A DNA stretch of 64,000 nt from the NCBI GenBank assembly GCA_019671135.1, contig JAHRHY010000013.1:1178001-1242000 (forward strand), written 5' to 3'. Made by a program: the position numbers and the translations under genes. This DNA is from Linnemannia hyalina (Eukaryota > Mortierellomycota > Mortierellomycetes > Mortierellales > Mortierellaceae). The notes under the pieces are model-generated. The model was given only the letters and a program-made list of their open reading frames with translations. It had not been told where the DNA came from and ran no database searches. This document shows, piece by piece, positions 11,935 to 23,200 of the stretch (positions are counted from its first letter, which is position 1; each line of letters starts with the position of its first letter).

Positions 11935-13233
11935 CTACCTTCCAAAGACATTGCCAAGGACGCTCTTGATCTTGCCCGACACTGGCTTGGCTGGTGCTGC
12001 TGCTGATGTAGATTCGCTGCTCTCTCCCAGACGACGCTGCTTAAATGAACGACGGATCTTGGGTTCTGCTGTCGTCACCTGGCTCTTTGAAGATGCTGTT
12101 GATGATGCGGTGGGTGTAGAGTCCATCTCGCTCGCCTGTCGCTTGGCTGCCTTCTTCTCCTCCATGTTCTTGATCATCTTGGCCTTCTCAATGTTGGTCA
12201 AAATCGACTTGTTCTCGCGCTTCGCCTGGTTGATCTCTGCCTGCAGTCTCTGTGCCCTCGATGCATTCTCGTACGCTAAGTTGGATAACAAAAGTGAAAC
12301 GATATCAGTTCAATGGCTCAGTACATGGCAAAGAAGTAGAAAGTCTTGAAAAAGACTCCAAGGAAACTTACCGATTCTCTCGGTGAGGTGGTCCCATTTG
12401 AACTTGGGGAGGTATTTGATGTTCCACATATCGTCGTGGTAGAAACTCTTCTTGCTGCCGCCAATAATGGTCGCGTTCAAAGACTTGGCCACCTGCTTTG
12501 CAATCGACTTGTCCTTGAATTCAACCCATCCCTCTGTAAAGTTCTGCTTCTTGTTGCCTCCATACTTTTTGCGACGCGCTGCCACCTTTGCGTCTAAATA
12601 GCCATGAATAAGAAAGTCATATCGTTCGTTAGGATATATGGCACAGCCCGCGTCCTGAGTAAACAATTGCTCCGACTCTGTGTGTTCCTGAAAGAATAGT
12701 TTACCTTCAGGGGCAAGGTAGACACGACCGAGCTCTCCAAAGGCGCCCAGCAAGTGACGCAGCTTGACAGGCTTCATGAAGGGAGGGATCTTGGAGAGGT
12801 AGACGATACCGGTCTTGTCACGAACAGCCTGGAACTTTTCCAACTCCTCGAGGGTCAAAGGCTTGACCTTTTTCGTCTTCTTGGCGCCACGTACCCGCTT
12901 TGAACCGTCCTCCTCCTCGCCGTCCTCGTTGTTGTCATCGGTGAGCTTGAACCTCGAGTCCATGGATGCTGTAATAGTGGTATCCTCCTTGTCATTCTCC
13001 TCCTCCTCGTCGGCGTTCTCGTCCTGTGAACTGTAGTCATCCTCGTCATCGCTTTCTCCAGCCTGATCCAGACCAAAGACGGCGGTGGTCTTCTTTCTGC
13101 TGGCGGTGGTCTTAGTGACCTTCTTAGAAGAAGCCTTCTTGGTGGTCTGCTGCTCCTCGGAATCGTAACCGGAGCCCTCTGAATCAGCTTCCTCGAGGTT
13201 GAAGATGTCGTCTGCCTTGACCTTTGCTGACAT
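11935..13233 (-). CDS. ESF2: pre-rRNA processing factor ESF2/ABT1
   Basis: Three exons: 12705-13233, 12372-12593 and 11935-12275, encoding 363 residues. Esf2/ABT1 is a nucleolar RNA-binding protein of the small-subunit processome, needed for early cleavages that release 18S rRNA. The first 130 residues are very acidic with Lys patches, as usual in nucleolar factors. The RRM starts at IVYLSKIPPFMKPVKLRHLL, continues with GELGRVYLAPE and, after intron 1, KKQNFTEGWVEFKDKSIAKQ, then the family-specific WNIKYLPKFKWDHLTERI. The last exon adds a charged coiled coil and a basic tail. Yeast Esf2 is about 316 residues. The ATG is 279 bp from the start of the cyclophilin gene on the other strand. Confidence 0.93.
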
Positions 13234-13512
13234 TATGATGTAGTTGTTGGTGTTGTTAGGTGGTGTGGGGGTAGTTTTAGATGGTGACTTGGCCGACGAT
13301 GAGTCCCTTGTTCCTGCAGGTTAAATGAGTAAACCTTTACTTGCTTGTGGTCAAAAAAAAGAAAAAAGTGTCCTTGTGACTGCTGAAGTGTTTTGATCCA
13401 ACAATCAAAGGGACTGTCAAGCAGGCGCAGACACTCGCTGGCTGTCTTCACTTCACGCTCAGCCTAACCTACACAGTGCACTCAACACTCAACACACACA
13501 CACACATACACC
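13234..13512. promoter_or_regulatory. divergent promoter between ESF2 and PPIL3
   Basis: 279 bp separate the two start codons. Near the cyclophilin ATG there is a CA repeat (about 13490-13508). No TATA box is evident. The two genes are likely to share regulatory DNA. Confidence 0.5.
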
Positions 13513-14674
13513 ATGGTAAGCAGGAATGCCAGCAGGAGAGGCACCTGGTCACCATCGAAAACAACATAGGAGTAATATGGTTGCAACTTCTTATTGTTAA
13601 AGACCACCAGGCGTGAACAAACGACAAAACTAACGAACGCGCGTTCTCCCATTCTGTCCTCTTTGAACTCTTTTTTGTTATGGCGTAGTCTGTCACTCTG
13701 CACACCGACCTAGGAGACCTCAAGCTGGAGATCTTCTGCGAGAGCGTACCCAAAACAGCCGAGGCAAGTCAATGTACCTGCCTACTTCACTCATTTAGCA
13801 CGCATTCGGACCTAGTTACTCATCTACCTCGACGCACACCCAACATCAACACTCTTCCTCGCCGCTACTCTCATTCTTCCCCCTCAACTGTCATCACCAT
13901 ACTCTGGACCATTATCCCACTCCTCCCCTTTCCCATCAACAACCACCAACACGCTCACAAAATGCGCAAGACATGCTCAAACAGACACATGTCAACTCAT
14001 GAAAGAAAGATGATGAGCACCTGGGTTTCTAACGGACTGTTTATTTTGTATGTTATAGAACTTTCTGGCATTGTGCGCAAGCGGATACTATGATAACAAC
14101 CTGTTCCACCGCAACATCAGAGGCTTCATGGTCCAGACAGGCGACCCAACAGGAACGGGCAAAGGCGGAAACTCGATCTGGGGCACAAAGTTTGCCGACG
14201 AACTTCGCGGAGGATTGAAGGTAATAATTGAGAGGGTTGATCTATTAGCGAGTGGCGTGTTGGGTGTGGGTGAATGAGTGTTATACGTGCGTGTGTGCAC
14301 AGGCTTATCTCTCTCTCCTCGGACGTTCTCATTTTTATTTTGGGTTCTGACTTGGTGTCGCAGTCCAAAGATTGTCCAACTGACACATGCACCCATTTAT
14401 AATCGCATTGCACACATAGCATACGGGACGTGGGATTGTGTCAATGGCCAACTCGGGACCAGACAGCAACGGATCACAATTCTTTATCACCTACGACAAA
14501 CAGCAACATCTCGACACAAAGTACACAATCTTTGCAAAAGTCATCGACGGTGTTGATACGACCCTTGATGCAATCGAAAAGATCCCTGTCGATGCCAAGA
14601 ACAGACCCACACAGCCGATCCGTATCCTCTCCACCACCATCCACGCCAACCCCATCGCCGAGAAAGAGCGATAA
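13513..14674 (+). CDS. peptidyl-prolyl cis-trans isomerase, PPIL3-type cyclophilin
   Basis: Four exons: 13513-13515, 13689-13763, 14059-14220 and 14420-14674, giving 164 residues (human PPIL3 is 161). Cyclophilins catalyse cis/trans isomerisation of Xaa-Pro bonds; PPIL3 is associated with the spliceosome. Almost every residue of the fold is recognisable: [75 protein letters not shown], and the C-terminal HANP. The active-site Arg-Phe/Met-Gln set is intact. Exon 1 contains only the ATG, directly followed by GTAAGC. Intron 2 (13764-14058) starts with GC (GAG|GCAAGT) and ends TAG; no GT donor keeps the family sequence. Confidence 0.95.
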
Positions 14675-16096
14675 GAGAGAGAGAGAGAGAGCGTCTATGT
14701 AAGACATTGCATCGAGTGATCACAGGGAGCGAGGAAAGGACCCATCTTCATCTTCTTCTCCTTCGCGCCTCTGTGCCTCTGTGTCTCGGCTTTTGGTTGC
14801 CTATTTCTACCGCCATTCATGCATCCTTTCGTTTCATGGAAATGAGAAAAAAGAGAGGACAAATATGGTCCGATCTTTTTTTCTTTGTGTCTTCCTTTGT
14901 GTCTCCAGTTGTACATTACATCCCTCTTTATTTTTCTTTTTTCTTTTTTGGACCTCCTTATTCAATGCTAGTTGTTTCTCTAGTTCAAACACAAAACATA
15001 GCGACAGCAGACCTGAGCGATGAGAATGACACTTGAAATAATAATAAACCAAAAATCCGAACACCCAACCGTTCAGATCAAAGAAGTCAAACAATGAAAA
15101 AAAAATCATCCGATGGTGGGTCAATTGAGAGGTACATGTTGCGGGACAAGGAAAAAGAAGGAAAAAGGGAATGAATGAATGAATGAGTTCTCCAGATATG
15201 GGAAAGTGAGGGGCGGAAAAGAAGGGCAAGGGCCGTCCCTGAAAGAACGACATCAAAACAAACAGACAAGAGTCAACAACTCTGGATGCGTTGAAGGATG
15301 TAAAAGCCCAATTGGTTGGCTTGGTTGGCTGGAAGAAATAGATGAGAGCAATTGGAACAAAAAGGGATCATGCCACACTGTTGCCCATCCTAAAATCCTT
15401 TCTTTCTATTGTTCGTTCGTATTACATATTAATAGGCGGGTTCTTTGTAGGACAATGATAGCTGCCACGCAGAGGTAGAAGAGAGATAGATGGGGAGGTT
15501 GATTGAAGTTAATTGACGTGCAGGCAGACTTCCCTTGTGGTAAGCTGAATGGCCATTGTCCAATGGATTGCTCGATTGTGAAAAGTGGACGGGCGCATGC
15601 AGAGAGAGATAGAGACGACGGTGCGAGTGAAATAAGCGATATGAGTGGATGCTGAGGGTTGAAGAGAGGAAGGAAGAAGACTTGAATGAATGAATGAATG
15701 ATAGGAGGGCTCTCAATGGCCCCCCGGAGTAAGAGTGAGGAGTGAGAGGAGTGAGAGGAGTGAAAGGAATGGCTTTCAGGCAGGCGCACCATGAAGGGGC
15801 TATCGGACATAGCCAAATAACGTTTGAATGAGAGAGAATTGACTTAGTGGTGTGATCTGATCTCTGCACAGGCAGAGGGAGAGACATCCCAGCGGCAACA
15901 AAATAATCGAATGATTTTTTTAATTTCCTTCTCCTCTCCTCCTCCTTCTCTGCTCCTCTTCTCTCTTTGACCACTCTCACTCGCTCACTCACACGCATAC
16001 ACGCATTCACGCCACGAAAAACATAAAGAAAAAAGACACGCCATTTTCTCATATATCGCTGTTATCTTTAAACCACGATCCATATAAATACCCCAG
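14675..16096. other. intergenic: cyclophilin 3' flank and HMG-CoA synthase promoter
   Basis: About 1.4 kb without a supportable gene. It holds a GA run just after the cyclophilin stop, AATG-type microsatellites at about 15170-15187 and 15684-15702, and a CT-rich stretch at about 15925-16010 leading to the TATA element. Reading frames here are short and low in complexity. Confidence 0.55.
16083..16090 (+). promoter_or_regulatory. TATA box of HMG-CoA synthase
   Basis: A perfect TATAAATA lies downstream of a C/T-rich block. It is only 7 bp before the first in-frame ATG (16097) and 118 bp before the second (16208). With the usual 25-30 bp spacing, transcription would start near 16110-16120, favouring the second ATG. 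Confidence 0.6.
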
Positions 16097-16207
16097 ATGT
16101 CTCGCTCCCTGTCCCTTTCCTCAACTCCTTCCTTACCTCTACCCGTCCTGTCAACCTCAACTCCCTCAACAACAACTACCCCCTCCTCTCCTAATACAAT
16201 TCTCAAT

Positions 16208-18345
16208 ATGGTTGGATCTATCAACAACACCGCCCCCGCCAACGTCGGCATCCACGCCCTCGAGTTCTACCACCCCTCCAAGGTAAGCCATCCTACTGCC
16301 TTGACAGTGAACGAACAACTGGACTGCACCAAACACCAAACACCAAAGCACCAAACAACCACGAAACAACAGCGCAACTTCCTCGCTCATCCTAAAGGAT
16401 GCTGCTTGGTTGTCAACAGCAGACCTTGCTGTCGTCATTCATTCCTCCTTTCTTTCTGTTTCCGAAGCACGACATGCACTGCTCTTTTTTATTTTCCGTA
16501 TTCTTCCCCCCTCATCATATTAATTCTCACTTTTTCGTTCTTCCTGTGTTACTCTTGTTCCTCCAACTAGTTTGTTGATCAGACTGAGCTCGAGCAGTTC
16601 GATGGCGTCTCTGCCGGAAAGTACACGATCGGTCTTGGTCAGACCCAGATGGCCGTCTGCGATGACCGCGAGGACATCAACTCGATCTCCCTCACCGGTA
16701 AGGCTTTCTTTTCATATATTTTTTTAATTGTTACCTGACCACCGACTGTTTGTGCGCCTTGGAGCGCGCATAGACACGCACACTTGAAGGGAAAGGAGGA
16801 AGGAAGGGCGTGTGGTTGCACACAAGGCAACTCTAATCGGAACAATGAACAACATATTAAAATAAGAAGCAAAGAACAATGGACCCGACCATGACAACAA
16901 CAGCGACCAACGAACGGGAAAGCGGGAAAGCACATAAGAAGCAAACACGTATTCGACAACCACAAACAGCAGGAGACTGACTGGGCAAAGCGCATGAATT
17001 GTTACTATTGAGTCGACAAACATCCACAAAAACATTGCAACAGAAGCAATGAAACAGACATACGCAAACGGATATTCTGATCTGGAGGGAAAAGGGGGAC
17101 ACATTGAAGCGACGCGAGAAACAAGAATCCCCAATGACTAAAACTTACAAACAATCGCCTCCTTTAAAATACCTATTAGTCGTTCAGAACCTCATTGAGA
17201 AGCACGGTTTGTCCTTCAAGGACATTGGTTTCTTGGAGGTTGGCACAGAGTCCATCATCGACAAGTCCAAGTCTGTCAAGACCGTCTTGATGTCCCTCTT
17301 CGAGGAGTCTGGCAACAACGATGTCGAGGGTATCGACACCAAGAACGCCTGCTACGGTGGTACCGCCTCTGTCTTCCACGCCGTCAACTGGGTCGAGTCC
17401 TCCTCCTGGGACGGTCGCCTCGCCTTGGTCGTCGCTGCCGATATCGCCTCCTACGCCGAAGGCCCCGCCCGCCCCACTGGTGGTGCTGGTGCCGTTGCCA
17501 TCTTGATCGGACCCAACGCTCCTCTCGTCCTTGACCAGGGTGTCCGTGCCACCCACATGAACCATCTCTGGGACTTTTACAAGCCCGAGCTCGCCTCTGA
17601 ATACCCCACCGTCGATGGACACTTTTCCAACACCTGCTACATTCGCTCTGTCGATGCCTGCTACAGCCTCTTCACCAAGAAGTACTCCAAGCGTTACAGC
17701 CCCAACCCCGAGCAGTTGATCAAGTCCGAGGATCTCGACTACTCCGTCTTCCATGCCCCCAACTGCAAGTTGGTCCAGAAGGCTTTCGGCCGCATGGCCT
17801 ACAACGACATGCTCCAGGATCCCGAGAACGAGATCTATGCCTCGGTCAAGGACTTTGCCAAGTTTGCCCACTCTGAGGAGTCTTACTACGACAAGGGTCT
17901 CGAGCGCGCTATGATGCAGTTCACCAAGGCCGAGTACCAGAAGAAGGTTATCCCCTCGCTCTATGCCGCCACCAACGTCGGAAACATGTACACTGCCTCT
18001 GTCTGGGCCTCGTTGTCTTCGTTGTTGTCGTCTGCCTCCGACGAGGAGATCATCAACAAGCGTATCGGTCTCTTCTCGTACGGTTCCGGCTCCGCTGCGA
18101 CCTTCTTCTCGCTCAAGGTTGTCAGCTCGACCGAGAAGTTCAGGGAGACTCTCCAGATCAAGACCCGTCTTGCCAACCGCACCAAAGTCACCCCCGAGGT
18201 TTTCGCTAAGCTCTTGAAGCTCCGTGAGGAGACTGCGCTGCTGAAGGACTACAACCCCATTGGCGACATCTCGACCTTGGCCAAGGGCACCTACTACCTC
18301 ATCCGCATCGACGAGAAGTTCCGTCGTACCTATGCCCGCGCTTAA
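16208..18345 (+). CDS. ERG13: hydroxymethylglutaryl-CoA synthase
   Basis: Three exons: 16208-16282, 16571-16697 and 17180-18345, encoding 455 residues. The enzyme condenses acetyl-CoA and acetoacetyl-CoA to HMG-CoA, the second step of the mevalonate pathway to ergosterol and isoprenoids. Catalytic residues are visible: the general base Glu in [19 protein letters not shown], the nucleophilic Cys in [14 protein letters not shown], and the His in [29 protein letters not shown] marks the C-terminal half of the thiolase fold. An in-frame ATG at 16097 would add 37 Ser/Thr/Pro-rich residues (492 in all), but it sits 7 bp after a TATA box and is probably not transcribed; the shorter form starts close to the conserved [10 protein letters not shown] strand. 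No peroxisomal or clear mitochondrial signal is seen in the short form, which fits a cytosolic enzyme. Confidence 0.95.
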
Positions 18346-19553
18346 ATGTCTCTTGAGCGTCAATCATTTTCAGGATCGATTCATTTTTTTAATCATTTTG
18401 TTTATTCCTCTCACTTTAACCCTACTCAACTCAACTCTACCCTTGTACATTAATAAACCACAAACAAACATCACACATACCCATTGTCTGTTTTTCTTGG
18501 ATAATGATGCCTTGTCCTCCCGTGGAATGTACATCTTCTCTCCCTTCTTCCCTCTATCGCAAAGACGAACATCGAACCATTTCTGAACAACGAAAATTCA
18601 GCCAACCAAATTTCGTTGTTGTTTTCGATCCCCGCCCCTTGGACCCATTCAGGTTTCGCATTTCTTTGCCCGCCTCAACATACTTTACTTACAAGGGGCC
18701 CAGTCCTGACTTTCTCTCCCTCTCCCTTCGCTCACTCCCACATGCCAATTGCCTCATGGTATATTAGCTTGAGGTGCCGGCGGATAAGATAGGGAAACTG
18801 AGCTGTGTTAGACTTAAAAAGTGAGATGAATAAGAATTTTTCATCCTAGCAAATATACGTTTTCTCACTCGCGACTTGAGAGAGGGCTGGCGCATGGACC
18901 CAGCCTTTTGCATTTCAAGCAATAGGAACTTCTTGCTTTCTTTTTTTTTTTTAGATATACCGTTGTGTTGTCCACTGGTTTGATATAAAAGTAAAAAAAA
19001 AAAGGAGAAAGCTGCTTGAACTTCTCTCCAACCTGATCCCACATGATCGACCATAAATGACCCTCTCATCCATGGGGAATTTCTCACTCTTCACTTCCGT
19101 CATTGAGGGGGGGGGGGGTTGCTCCTTGCTTTCTGTGCAACATTCGCTCCTTCTTTTGCGGACTAATGTTGGGGCTTGGGGGAAGAGGAATGATACCGAG
19201 GGCAGTGTGTGGGGGTAGCTCGGGAGTGGTGTCAGGTGAAGTGAAAGCGAGGAGTGAAGAAAGAAAAGTGAAAACGAAAGGTAAAACAAAGATGAAATAA
19301 GGCGTCGAGTAACTCAAAGAAGGTTGCTCACGATTCACCTGAGAGTGCATGTGCATGATGTCCAGCCATGAAACACATTTGGCCTACATGTCATCGATCC
19401 CATCCACCCACCCACCCACATGGGAAACAATCTGGGGTTACCACAAAAAGAATGCCCCCCCACTCCCGTACAAACAACCCTCCATAAACGCGATGGATAA
19501 TTTTATTATTGACAGAAGATCGAACCGAAAAGGAAAAGAAAAAAAGAATGTTA
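18346..19553. other. intergenic: HMG-CoA synthase 3' region
   Basis: About 1.2 kb. The first 100 bp are T-rich and include AATAAA-like sequence near 18450, a candidate polyadenylation region. A run of G residues lies at about 19107-19118. No coding sequence is supportable. Confidence 0.5.
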
Positions 19554-19775
19554 CTACATGCAAGTTTGTCCACATTCAGGGAAGAGACAGCACGTCTGGC
19601 CATGGATCTTGCAATCTTTGCTGGAGGAACAGTCGTCATGGTACCAGATACAAGTCCGGGTGCCTGGACAAAGAGGAATCTTGGGTGTTGGTTTCTTTCG
19701 GCTGTTCTGGGGCTTAGCGGCTGTAGCGACGCCGATGGCAAGCAGGGCTACAAGGCAGCAAAAGGATTGTTTCAT
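19554..19775 (-). CDS. small secreted WAP-type (four-disulfide core) protein
   Basis: A single-exon reading frame of 73 residues. The first 19-20 residues form a standard signal peptide (MKQSFCCLVALLAIGVATAA), then a short basic Pro/Lys linker. The mature C-terminal half has eight cysteines spaced C-x5-C-x6-C-x5-C-x6-CC-x4-C-x3-C, the pattern of the whey acidic protein domain, with the adjacent Cys pair and GQTCC context. WAP domains are best known as extracellular protease inhibitors or antimicrobial peptides; that role here is inference. It is too short for most gene finders, but signal peptide and cysteine spacing together make chance unlikely. It sits alone about 430 bp outside the left arm of the STAND inverted repeat and is not duplicated in the right arm. 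Confidence 0.75.
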   Translation of the reverse strand: MKQSFCCLVALLAIGVATAAKPQNSRKKPTPKIPLCPGTRTCIWYHDDCSSSKDCKIHGQTCCLFPECGQTCM

Positions 19776-20209
19776 GCTCTATTGGATTTTTTCTTTGCGT
19801 TGGTTCGAAGAAGAGAGGTGAAGTAAGGGCAGGTGCTTGTGTTATGGGGGGGGGGGTAACGTTTTTGAGGTTGACGGAGTTGTGGTTTGATGTGGAGGAT
19901 GGAGAAGAAAGGAAAGGTGTTAGAGCGAGATATAAATAAATGAAGAATAGGAAGAGGTCCCAAAGTGAACTCATCCTAGGACGAACGAATGGCTCGAGAG
20001 GCATAATCCAGAAGTGAACCAACAATTGGCACCATGAACAGCCAAGAAAGTGTAAGAAAAGACGAGGAAGGAGGCGCACTGGCCTATGGAATGTGCTCCT
20101 GAAATCAGTCCGACCTATCCTTTTTACCTTGAGTGCAATTGCAATTGCTGAGATTGGCGTACAGTGCGAGGCAATGGTGGTAATCGAGGGGATTGATAGT
20201 CTGCTTGAT
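19776..20209. other. intergenic, WAP gene promoter side
   Basis: About 430 bp between the WAP gene start and the left edge of the inverted repeat. It includes a G run near 19850 and an A/T-rich element near 19928-19940 that could serve the minus-strand promoter. No gene is seen. Confidence 0.4.
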
Positions 20210-23200
20210 ATGTCCTCCGCAAAGAAAGATGTATGGTGTATTCTATGCTTAAGACCATCATCAGATACAAATAAAAATCTCAAGTCTAATATCAACGCGT
20301 TGTTCTACTCACACCCATGGTTTCCAACTCATGTGCCCCACAGGCCCTACACCTCAACTACTCTACTCTACTTCCAACTCTCATCCTTTGGTAGTTGCGT
20401 GTCCTTGTAATTGCACACGCTGCCAATTGGACAATGTTCGACTATCGACATCATTTCACCCCCCGTCATTTTCAAATTCAGAGTTCAGGAACAAAGACCT
20501 TGGCGAAGCTTTTCGTCGGTGGTGATTCGCTCGTTCGTCTTCTTGCTGCTTCGCCAAAATGGACTTTGGTACGCTTTCCTAGCTTTGCCATTGATTCTAA
20601 CTTGCCATCTCGTGGGTCCACGGTCCGCTCACCAAGCTTCGCCAAAGTCACTCTCCATTAGTTGATCAAAAGTGAAGGAAGGAAGGAGGAGAGAGAGAGA
20701 GAGAGAAAACCAAAGGAAGAGGGTCAACAGAGGTACTAAAAATAAAAAGGCGGTTCATGGTAGTCGGGACAGTTCAAAGAAAGTGGTGCCCTCTCTTTCA
20801 CTCTTACGAAGATTGACGCTCGAGTGGACAACCCTGGCGAAGGAGAGGTGAAAAGGAACAAAGAACTAGAGGGAGTAGAAAGGATCAAAGATGAGGGAAG
20901 CGAGGACCAGTCCGTATATTAGAAGTGGTATGGATTGAGGGATTGAGTGCCACAAGGCTTTTTCTCTCTTTGTCTCTTTGTGCACACTCCCCCTTCTTTC
21001 CCCCTTTCCTTTCTAACCGTTCTTTTTTCTTTTCTTGCTGCATCCCTTCTTCTCTCTTCTTCTCTCTTCTTCTCTCTTCTTCTCTCGTTACATTCCCTCC
21101 TTCCCCTCCTTCATTCCTCTTACATCCCACCCTTTCCTGACCCCATTCCTCTCAGGTACAACCGTGCTTGCATCCTCGCCTGCCCTTCGTGCCTTACTCC
21201 CATCGCCCCTCATCACCAACAAGAACGCACTGTGCACCGTCTGGTCATTCATCAACCCCAGGTCACAGTCCATCCCTTCATCGCTCGAACATACGCACCA
21301 ACCCAGATCGTGGGACTCGCCTGTAGGTAGGTGGAATATTCTTGACACGAAAAACACGAAAAGGAGTTACCGTCACCCGACAACCAAAATAATTAACCGT
21401 TCAATTATCACTTTGCGCGTGAAACGTAATGCCTTGTAGTGCCTCCTCGCCTCAAAGGCAGGCTACCACACTCGTTCGAGATTTCCCCTGCTGTTTCTCT
21501 TCTTTGTTTCTTCAGGAAACACCACGAAACACTATAGGACTCCCCCTGGTATGCTCTCAGTTTTTTAATCATGCCTCTGTCGAAAGTCTTTACGCTGTGT
21601 TGCAAGCCTCAGCATCTAACCAATCGATATTCTGTTGATAGGTCTCCTCCGTAACGGAAACACACTGACTCCTTAGTGGTAACACACGAATCACCCCTTG
21701 TCAACCAGCAAACACCAAAAAGCAAAGGCGGGTCCACACTTAACCAAGGTAACCCATCGACGTCTCACTTCTATGCCTCTTTCTATTTAAATGTCAAAGA
21801 TGGAAGAAATTAACCCAAAATCGCTCTTTTCTGCTGTGCTTAGTCTTCGACACTACCGACAAAAGACCCTACCCGCCTATGCTGCGCAGATACGAGGGCG
21901 ACAAAGATTACAACAAGCGTCCTTGCTACGATCCACAAGAACTTGCGCGTAAAATGCAAGCCGCCACAGAGGAACAAGTGCTGAAGTTGAAGAGAGTATG
22001 CCTGGATGTCCCAGAACCCGTGATCTATATTGAACCATTCGGCTATGATCGACCACTCGGCGTCATGCGATCACACAATAACACCAGCCTGGACGCCCCG
22101 GACCCTCAAACAAAACCCTTGATGTCGATAGCGCAAGAGTTCTTGGACAGCAACAAAAATGTCCTGTTGCTCATGGGCGATTCAGGTTCCGGCAAGACTG
22201 TCTTTGTCAAGCAGCTGGAGCGCAAACTGTGGGGACAATACAATGGCCCCAACGACGCCATCCCTATCCTCGTCAATCTACCAGAGATCAACAACACAGC
22301 CAATGATTTTCTCGGACAAGTGCTCAGGTCCAAAGGCTTTCAACCTAATCACATCCAGTTCCTGAGGCGCCGTGATCGCCGGTTCACCTTGATTTGCGAC
22401 GGATACGACGAGGCGCAAGTACAGGGAAACATATACAACCAAAACAAATTCAACAGTGACGGACAATGGAAAGTCAAACTGATCATCGCCTGCAGGAGCG
22501 ACAAAATCGGACGCGACTCAGACGGACGATTTCAACCCGAGGCGAACGACCGGTACAGCGGCCAGAAACTCGACGAATTTCAGAAAGCTGCTACAGCTTC
22601 GTTCACGTTTCGACAGATCAATGAGTACATCGAGGAATACGTGGCCAAACATCTTCAAGTGGCAGTTCGAGAGTCCTCCGGACGTGGTCAGGAATTAACA
22701 CAGCATTTTTCATCGGAGGTCCAGCCTTCCTCTCAGACCAGTCGTGTTTGGACTGTTCCCCAGTACAAGGAGACGTTGAACGATATCCCCAACCTGATGG
22801 AGCTGGTCAAGAACCCATACATCCTCTCCTTCATTCTGGAACTGCTGCCGGCTATCGCAGGGCCGCCACATGATGTTTCACGGTCTAGGGTCTCTTTCGA
22901 CGAGCTCTACAAGTACATTTTCGACGATTGGATGAAAGTCGGCAAGCTACGACTACACGGGAAAACGGGGAACTCCGTTGAGCAGCAGGCACTCAGCATG
23001 TTGATGGAGGACGGTTTCGAGCCGCGCTGTATGGAGTACTTGAAGGATTTGGCGGTGAATATCTTTGAGAGACAAGGTGGTGACCCGGTTGTTGAGTACG
23101 TGCACCTACGCCACAGGAACACGCCGACGAGTGGATGGAAAACCAGGTTTTTCGGTCCGGAACCAGAGTCGAGACTGTTGCAGGAATCGGTTCCCTTGAT

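Noticed and set aside
17176..18363. 395-codon open frame antisense to HMG-CoA synthase
   Set aside because: Composition is Gly/Val/Leu/Asp-rich as expected of the complement of a strongly biased coding strand, and the sense strand carries the conserved enzyme.
14691..21087. GA, AATG and TTCTCTC simple repeats as possible CRISPR or centromere-like arrays
   Set aside because: Short perfect microsatellites without spacers or higher-order structure.
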